Of a stretch of 17,908 nt of DNA, positions 12,979 through 17,908 are shown in pieces. Source of the DNA: CAZHGD01 sp964531735 (lineage in GTDB: Bacteria > Armatimonadota > UBA10988); the NCBI GenBank assembly GCA_964531735.1, contig CAZHGD010000152.1, positions 1 through 17,908 of the forward strand, read 5' to 3'. The notes under the pieces were generated by a model, which searched no databases, was not told where the DNA came from, and saw only the letters and a list, made by a program, of their open reading frames with translations. Within the stretch, counting starts at the first letter, position 1. The number at the start of each line of letters is the position of its first letter. Made by a program: the position numbers and the translations under genes.

Positions 12979-15885
12979 ATGACGCGGTACCACGTGCTCT
13001 GGCTGGGTCTGGTGCTCGGCGCGGCGCAAGCCGCCGAGCCGACGGTGGCGGTGCCTCGCGTGGCCGCGACCTACTGCTCCTGGAAGGACGGCGCCTACCA
13101 GTTCCGCGAGTCGCACGATGCGCTCTTCGCGGGCCTGGGCTGGCCGTACGACCGCGTCGAGAACACCCACGTCGTCGACCTGGTCGCCGATCTCGACCGC
13201 GTCGACATCTTCTGCCCGCCGAACCTCTACAACTACGACCACGCGCAGCCGTTCGAGCAGCACCGCGCTGCCTGGCAGCGGTTCCTGGCGCGCGGCGGCG
13301 TGATCATCGGCCTCGACGCCAACTACGGCCAGCAGCTCGGCTGGCTGACCCAGTTGGCCGACGGGCTGGCGCTGGCCTCGCGGCATTGCGACGCCGGTGC
13401 GGCGCACGGCCACGAGCGGCGGCTGAAGGTCGCCGCACCCGCTGATCCAGCCGCGCCGCCGGCAGAGGTCGGCCTGCCCTGGGCCCACTTCGAGTCGCAC
13501 GGGCCGAACTGGAAGGTCCTGGCCACCTGCGAAGACGGCCACCCGGTCTGCCTGTCGGCTGCCGTCGGCCAGGGGCTGGTCATCGCCACCACCATCCACA
13601 CCGAGCGCGGCTATCCCACCGCGGCCTACCTGCAGCGCCTGTGGCGCCACCAGCAGGGCCGACTGATGGCGGGCGCACCGCCGGTCAAGCTCTCGCCCGG
13701 CGAGCCGGGCGTTGGCCGCAAGACGCTGAGCCTCACCGCCAATCTCACCGGCACCCAGGGCCAAGCGGCGCTGTGCTGCGAGACCCGTCTGGCCGGCGGG
13801 CGCTGGGAGGCGAGTACCGTGCCGCTCGGCGCCGATGGTGTGGCGCGGGCCGCGTACCGCACCGGGGCCGGGCGCTCCGACGTGCGGGTGACGTTGACCG
13901 TGGACGGCCAACCGCGGTGGTGGACGTCGTTCGTCACCGATCTGCCCGACCTGCCGGCGCGTGCCGCCGCGGTGCAGGAGCGGCTGGCTACGAAGGCGCT
14001 GCCGGCCGACCATCCGCTCACCCTGGCCGCCGCAGCCCAACGGCACGAAGCCGAGACCATCGGCGCCGAGGCGGCCCGGCTGCTGGATGGCGTGGCCTCG
14101 GCCGCGGGCGAGCGGCGTTGGCGCGAGCTGGCCGACGGCTTGGCGCAAGTGGAGCGCCGCGCCGTGGTGCTCGCCGGCCGGCTGCAAGTGGCGCAGAGCG
14201 CACCGGCGGCGCGCGGCTTCGCGGTGGTGCGGAGCGAACCGCTGACCAAGCTCCACCGCGAGCAGGCACCGGCCGGCCCGGTCACCGGCCCCGTGCGCCT
14301 GTCGGCCGCGCGCGGCGAGAGCGAGAGCGTGCAACTGGCCGTGGTGCCGCTGGGCGCCGACCTGGCCGAAGTGCGGGCGAGCGTTTCGCCGCTGACTGGC
14401 CCGCGCGGTACCACGATCCCGGCTTCGGCACTCGAACTGCACCGCGTCGGCTACGTCAAGGTGCAGGGACCGAGCGCCGGCGCGCCGCCCGAGCCGCGGT
14501 GGTGGCCGGATGTGCTGCTGCCGGCCGACCGGCCGTTCACCGTCAAGCACGTTTCGCAGCCGCTGTGGCTCGATCTGACCGTGCCGCGCAGCGTGCCGGC
14601 CGGCGCGTATCGTGGCCTCATCGAGGTGTCGGCCGGCGGCTACGTCGAGCGCGTGCCGCTGGAGTTGGAGGTCCTCGACTTCGACCTGCCCGAGGCGCAC
14701 TCGCTGCGCACGTTCTACGTCATGCGCACGTACCTGGTGAGCCAGAAGTACTTCGGCGGCAACGGGCACGACTACGCGCAGAAGGTGCCGCTCGAGCGCT
14801 TCCTGGCCATGGCCGACGTGTGCCTGAAGCGGCGGCTGGCGGTGCAGCCGTTCGGCAACGAGACGGCGACCACGCCCGACGCGGTCATGCCGTATCTGGT
14901 CTCGAAGCGAACCGACCGCGGCTGGGAGTTCGACTTCACGCAGACCGACCGCGTGCTCGCGCACCTGCGCGCCGCCGGCCAGCGGACGCTCTACTGCGGC
15001 TTCGCGCCGACCTGGATGATCACCGGCGACCGCGCCAAGCCCTATCTGGAGTACCTCGAAGCCTACCTGAAGGCGCTGCAGCCGCACCTGGCGGAGAAGG
15101 GCTGGCTGGAAGAGGCGGTGTTCTACCTGCCCGATGAGCCCTGGCAGGAGGGCGACGTCTCGGCGGTGCGCCAGGTCGCCGCGCTGATGGACCGGGTGGC
15201 GCCGAAGATCAAGCGGCTGCTCACCGCGCCGCGCGACCCGCGCCTCAACGCCGTCGCCTCCGTCTGGGTGCCGGGCGGCCTGCCCGAAGCGCACCCGGAG
15301 TCGGCCGACGAGCGCCGGAAGATCGACGTCTGGACGAAGGCCGGCGCCGAACCGTGGTGGTACATCTGCTGTGGCCCGACGCACCCGTACCCCAACTTCT
15401 TCATCGACTATCCGACCATCGACGGCCGCATGGTCTCGTGGCTGACCTGGAAGTACCGCAAGACCGGCTTCCTCTACTGGGGCGTCGCCTACCATGGCGA
15501 TCCGAAGGAGATGACGCCCGACGGGCCCACCGAGAAGTACCCGGTCGGCCCGCCGAACATGGGCAACGGCGACGGCACGCTGTGCTACTGGGGGCCCGAT
15601 CTGACGCTCTACCCGTCGATTCGGCTGGACGCCATTCGCGACGGGCTGGAGGACTACGAGTATCTGGCACTGCTCCGACGGCTGGCCGACCGCGCCGCGA
15701 CGGCCGGTCAGGCGGCCGACCAGGTGGCCATCGCGCGCCGGCTGCTCGCGGTGGACGAACGGGTCCTGCGCGAGACCAAGGGCTCACCGAACTTCGCCTA
15801 CACGCTCGACGCGGCGCCGCTGCTCGACGCGCGCCGGCAGGTGGCGGCGAGCATCCTGGCGCTGCAACGGGCCCTGGCGCGATAG
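12979..15885 (+). CDS. Secreted GH123-like/DUF4091 glycoside hydrolase with extra N-terminal domain
   Basis: 968 residues. The N-terminus is a short signal peptide with a likely AQA/A cleavage site near residue 19. Residues ~25-220 look like an alpha/beta domain resembling ThuA or glutamine-amidotransferase folds (VDIFCPPNLYNYD, RGGVIIGLDANYG). A linker and helical segment follow (~340-410). A beta-sandwich of GH123-N type spans ~420-570 and a (beta/alpha)8 barrel runs to ~935. The DE pair in YLPDEPW (D719-E720) fits the adjacent Asp-Glu of GH123 beta-N-acetylgalactosaminidases. IRLDAIRDGLEDYEYLALL (from I881) is the hallmark of DUF4091. GH123 activity is therefore plausible, but DUF4091 proteins are mostly uncharacterised. 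It is co-oriented with GH32 upstream (25 bp) and the WD40 gene downstream (15 bp). Confidence 0.85.
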   Translation: MTRYHVLWLGLVLGAAQAAEPTVAVPRVAATYCSWKDGAYQFRESHDALFAGLGWPYDRVENTHVVDLVADLDRVDIFCPPNLYNYDHAQPFEQHRAAWQRFLARGGVIIGLDANYGQQLGWLTQLADGLALASRHCDAGAAHGHERRLKVAAPADPAAPPAEVGLPWAHFESHGPNWKVLATCEDGHPVCLSAAVGQGLVIATTIHTERGYPTAAYLQRLWRHQQGRLMAGAPPVKLSPGEPGVGRKTLSLTANLTGTQGQAALCCETRLAGGRWEASTVPLGADGVARAAYRTGAGRSDVRVTLTVDGQPRWWTSFVTDLPDLPARAAAVQERLATKALPADHPLTLAAAAQRHEAETIGAEAARLLDGVASAAGERRWRELADGLAQVERRAVVLAGRLQVAQSAPAARGFAVVRSEPLTKLHREQAPAGPVTGPVRLSAARGESESVQLAVVPLGADLAEVRASVSPLTGPRGTTIPASALELHRVGYVKVQGPSAGAPPEPRWWPDVLLPADRPFTVKHVSQPLWLDLTVPRSVPAGAYRGLIEVSAGGYVERVPLELEVLDFDLPEAHSLRTFYVMRTYLVSQKYFGGNGHDYAQKVPLERFLAMADVCLKRRLAVQPFGNETATTPDAVMPYLVSKRTDRGWEFDFTQTDRVLAHLRAAGQRTLYCGFAPTWMITGDRAKPYLEYLEAYLKALQPHLAEKGWLEEAVFYLPDEPWQEGDVSAVRQVAALMDRVAPKIKRLLTAPRDPRLNAVASVWVPGGLPEAHPESADERRKIDVWTKAGAEPWWYICCGPTHPYPNFFIDYPTIDGRMVSWLTWKYRKTGFLYWGVAYHGDPKEMTPDGPTEKYPVGPPNMGNGDGTLCYWGPDLTLYPSIRLDAIRDGLEDYEYLALLRRLADRAATAGQAADQVAIARRLLAVDERVLRETKGSPNFAYTLDAAPLLDARRQVAASILALQRALAR

Positions 15886-15900
15886 GGAACGGGCGCGCGC

Positions 15901-17908
15901 ATGGACGAGGAGCAGATTGCCGGCCTGGCTCGACGCCTGGAGCACGGGGGCTCCCGGTGGTCGGCCTGGCGCCAGCGGCGCGCGGCGACAGCGCTGGCTC
16001 GCGAAGGCACGCCACCGGCCGTGGCGGTGCTGTTGGCGCGCGTCGAGGCCACGCGCGGCGACGAGCAACGCCGGCTGTGCGAGGCGCTGGCCGGTCTGAC
16101 GCGCACGCCGGGCCGGGACGCGGTCATCGCCGCCTGGCTGGCGCGCCGCTGCCCGGCGCTGGGCACGCTGCTCCGTCAGCAAGGCTGGGTGGCGGTGTCG
16201 CCGCCGCGGGCGCGCGTGCTCAGCGCGCTCTGGTGCCAGCGGCTGGCGCTGCTCGAGCAGGTGCCGGCCGTGCCCGAGTTGGCCGCGGCGCTCGACGACC
16301 CGGACCTGGGCCCCTTGGCCGCCGAGGCCCTGGCCACGCTGAGCGATCCGCCGGCGCGCGAGTTGCTGTGCCGGCTGGCCTGCGAGGGCACCCACGCGGC
16401 GCTGGTCGAGTTGGCGCGACGCTGCGACCTGCGCCCGCAGACGCCGGCGCTGCGGGCGGCCTGGTGGTTCGTCACCGAGCAGTGGCCGCGCTACGAGGTG
16501 GAGGACTTCGACGGCCGCCTGCTGGCTCAGGCTTACCAGACGGGCAGCGAGGCGCTCCGCGAGCGGCTGTTGAGCACCGCGCGGCGGCACGGTCGCGCCG
16601 AGTTGGTGGCGGCCGTGGCGGGCGGCCGGCGGCAGGTGCGGCTGGCCGAGCTGGCGGTCGACGAATGGGACGCCACCGCGCAACTGCTGTCCGCCGGTGA
16701 ACGCTGGGACGACCTGCGGCGTCTGGCCCTGGCCGCGCCGGCCTGCGGCGCGCGGAGCCTGCTCCAGGTGCTGTCGCACGCCGGGCAGGCCGCCGACGAC
16801 CTGGCTGAACTGGTGGCTTTGGCCGCCGCCTGCACCGGCGAGCCGCCGGCCGAGGTGCCGTTCGGCGCCACCGGCGGGCTGCCGTTCGAGCCGCTGGGCG
16901 GGCCGGTCCATGCCGTGACGGTGGCGCCCGACGGCGAGACGCTGGTGGCGGCCACCGGCAACCAGATCGGCCTGTGGTCTTGCGCGACCGGGGCGCTGCG
17001 CGCGCGGCTGCACGGCGTTGGCGAGGCGATCAAGGCGCTGGCGGTGTCGGCCGACGGCACGCTGCTGGCCTCGGCCGCCGAGCGGCAGACCATCCGGCTC
17101 TGGCGCCTGCCCGACGGCGAGGCGCTCGCCAAGCTGACCGGCCACGCGGGCAATGTGCGCGCGTTGGCCTTCGCGCCCGACGGCAGCCGCCTGGTCTCGG
17201 CCGCCTGGGACGGCCACATCCGCTTCTGGAGCCTGCCCGACGGCCGCGCCGGCCGGGTGGTGCAGTGGGCCGCCTGGGCGCTGGCGTTCACGCCCGACGG
17301 CGCGCTGCTGGTCGCGGTCGGCGGCGACTACCGCGCCCGGCTGCTGGCCATGCCCGAGGCGCAGACGGTGGGCTTTCTGCCGGGCAGCCCGTGGTGTCTG
17401 GCCATCGCGCCGGACGGTCGCCTGCTGGCCACCGGCAGCGACACCGAGACGGTCCACCTGCACCGCCTGCCCGATGGCGCGCCGCTGGCGGCCTTCACGG
17501 CCCATGCCCAGATGGCCCGCGCGCTGGCCGTCACGCCCGACGGCCGGGCGTTGGTCAGTGCCGGCTGGGACGGCGGCGTGGCCTTCTGGAGCCTGCCCGA
17601 TGGCCGCCGCGTGGCCGACCTGACGCCGCACGCCGAGAACGTCTTCGCGCTGGCCGTGACGCCGGACAGCCGCGGCGTGCTGTCGCTGTCGGAACGCTGC
17701 CTGCGCCTGCACGCGCTGCCCGACGGCCGGCCGCTGGGCGAGGTGCCGCCGCCGGCGCCATACAGCGCGCTGGCCTTGCTGCCCGGCGGTCAGGCGGCGG
17801 TGACCGGCGACACGGCGGGCCACCTGACGGCGCACCCGCTGCCGCAGCCGTCACCGGTGCGTGTGCCCGCGGCGCACTGCCACGCCGACGACCTGGCGCG
17901 CGCCCGCG
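15901..17908 (+). CDS. HEAT-like plus WD40 beta-propeller protein, 3'-partial
   Basis: The frame is open from the ATG at 15901 to the window edge (669 complete codons, no stop), so the C-terminus is missing. Residues 1-~330 are Leu/Ala/Arg-rich paired helices of HEAT or alpha-solenoid type. From ~336 there are at least eight WD40-like blades at about 40-residue spacing, with blade ends near residues 356 (IGLW), 399 (IRLW), 440 (IRFW), 479, 518, 560 (VAFW), 601 and 642. Blades share A-PDG turns and are mostly joined by an LPDG linker. No signal peptide or enzyme motif is seen, so it is probably a cytoplasmic scaffold or binding protein. It starts 15 bp after the DUF4091 stop with only a weak ribosome site. 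Function is not recognisable. A further domain may lie beyond the edge. Confidence 0.85.
   Translation, partial: MDEEQIAGLARRLEHGGSRWSAWRQRRAATALAREGTPPAVAVLLARVEATRGDEQRRLCEALAGLTRTPGRDAVIAAWLARRCPALGTLLRQQGWVAVSPPRARVLSALWCQRLALLEQVPAVPELAAALDDPDLGPLAAEALATLSDPPARELLCRLACEGTHAALVELARRCDLRPQTPALRAAWWFVTEQWPRYEVEDFDGRLLAQAYQTGSEALRERLLSTARRHGRAELVAAVAGGRRQVRLAELAVDEWDATAQLLSAGERWDDLRRLALAAPACGARSLLQVLSHAGQAADDLAELVALAAACTGEPPAEVPFGATGGLPFEPLGGPVHAVTVAPDGETLVAATGNQIGLWSCATGALRARLHGVGEAIKALAVSADGTLLASAAERQTIRLWRLPDGEALAKLTGHAGNVRALAFAPDGSRLVSAAWDGHIRFWSLPDGRAGRVVQWAAWALAFTPDGALLVAVGGDYRARLLAMPEAQTVGFLPGSPWCLAIAPDGRLLATGSDTETVHLHRLPDGAPLAAFTAHAQMARALAVTPDGRALVSAGWDGGVAFWSLPDGRRVADLTPHAENVFALAVTPDSRGVLSLSERCLRLHALPDGRPLGEVPPPAPYSALALLPGGQAAVTGDTAGHLTAHPLPQPSPVRVPAAHCHADDLARAR

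Noticed and set aside
12814..15495. 893-codon open frame on the minus strand
   Set aside because: It is exactly antisense to the well-supported DUF4091 and GH32 genes. Its translation is low-complexity His/Arg/Gly/Gln-rich without motifs, which is a typical artefact of high GC3.
15784..17835. 683-codon minus-strand open frame rich in GQR/AVGR repeats
   Set aside because: It is a shadow of the WD40 repeat gene. Its repeats mirror the LPDG-encoding DNA, and the plus frame shows real HEAT/WD40 features.

Overview
The window is a gene-dense, high-GC bacterial segment. Codon third positions are strongly G/C-biased, and long meaningless open frames run antisense to most genes. Nine real genes cover almost all of it, and I see no rRNA, tRNA, CRISPR array or transposase. 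The content (GH38, GH29, GH32, a GH123/DUF4091-type enzyme, an (alpha/alpha) toroid-like protein, a large membrane protein with EF-hand-like loops, and a HEAT/WD40 protein) resembles polysaccharide-degrading environmental lineages such as Planctomycetota or Armatimonadota. The phylum cannot be fixed from this sequence alone. A 100-N gap flanked by an exact 55-bp duplicate shows the sequence is a scaffold from a short-read, probably metagenomic, assembly.

Layout. Positions 2-2656 (+) hold the 3' part of a probable (alpha/alpha)-toroid carbohydrate-active protein with a C-terminal jelly-roll domain. It converges, with only 3 bp between stop codons, on a leftward run of five genes that starts at 11226. 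In order of transcription the run is: GH38 alpha-mannosidase (11226-8221), an ABC/SMC-type AAA ATPase (8181-6758, interrupted by the gap), an HNH nuclease (6761-6177, ATGA overlap with the ATPase), a GH29 alpha-L-fucosidase (6163-4850), and a membrane-anchored protein with a caspase/C13-like motif (4762-2660). A 131-bp divergent intergenic region (11227-11357) separates this run from a rightward run. That run consists of a GH32 beta-fructosidase (11358-12953), a secreted GH123/DUF4091-type protein (12979-15885), and a HEAT plus WD40 protein (15901 to the window edge).

Two themes emerge. The first is glycan breakdown: the mannosidase, fucosidase and GH32 enzyme lack signal peptides, so they probably act on imported oligosaccharides. 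The GH123-like protein is exported, and the first gene may be too, although its start lies outside the window. No transporter or regulator is visible here. The second theme is the ATPase-HNH pair. Gene order, overlap and motifs match the PtuA-PtuB pair of Septu antiphage systems, yet it sits inside the glycosidase run with no spacer genes. Its ATPase gene has visibly more A/T-ending codons than the mannosidase upstream. Collapsing the assembly gap and duplicate restores a single intact ATPase reading frame, so the pair is probably functional rather than broken.
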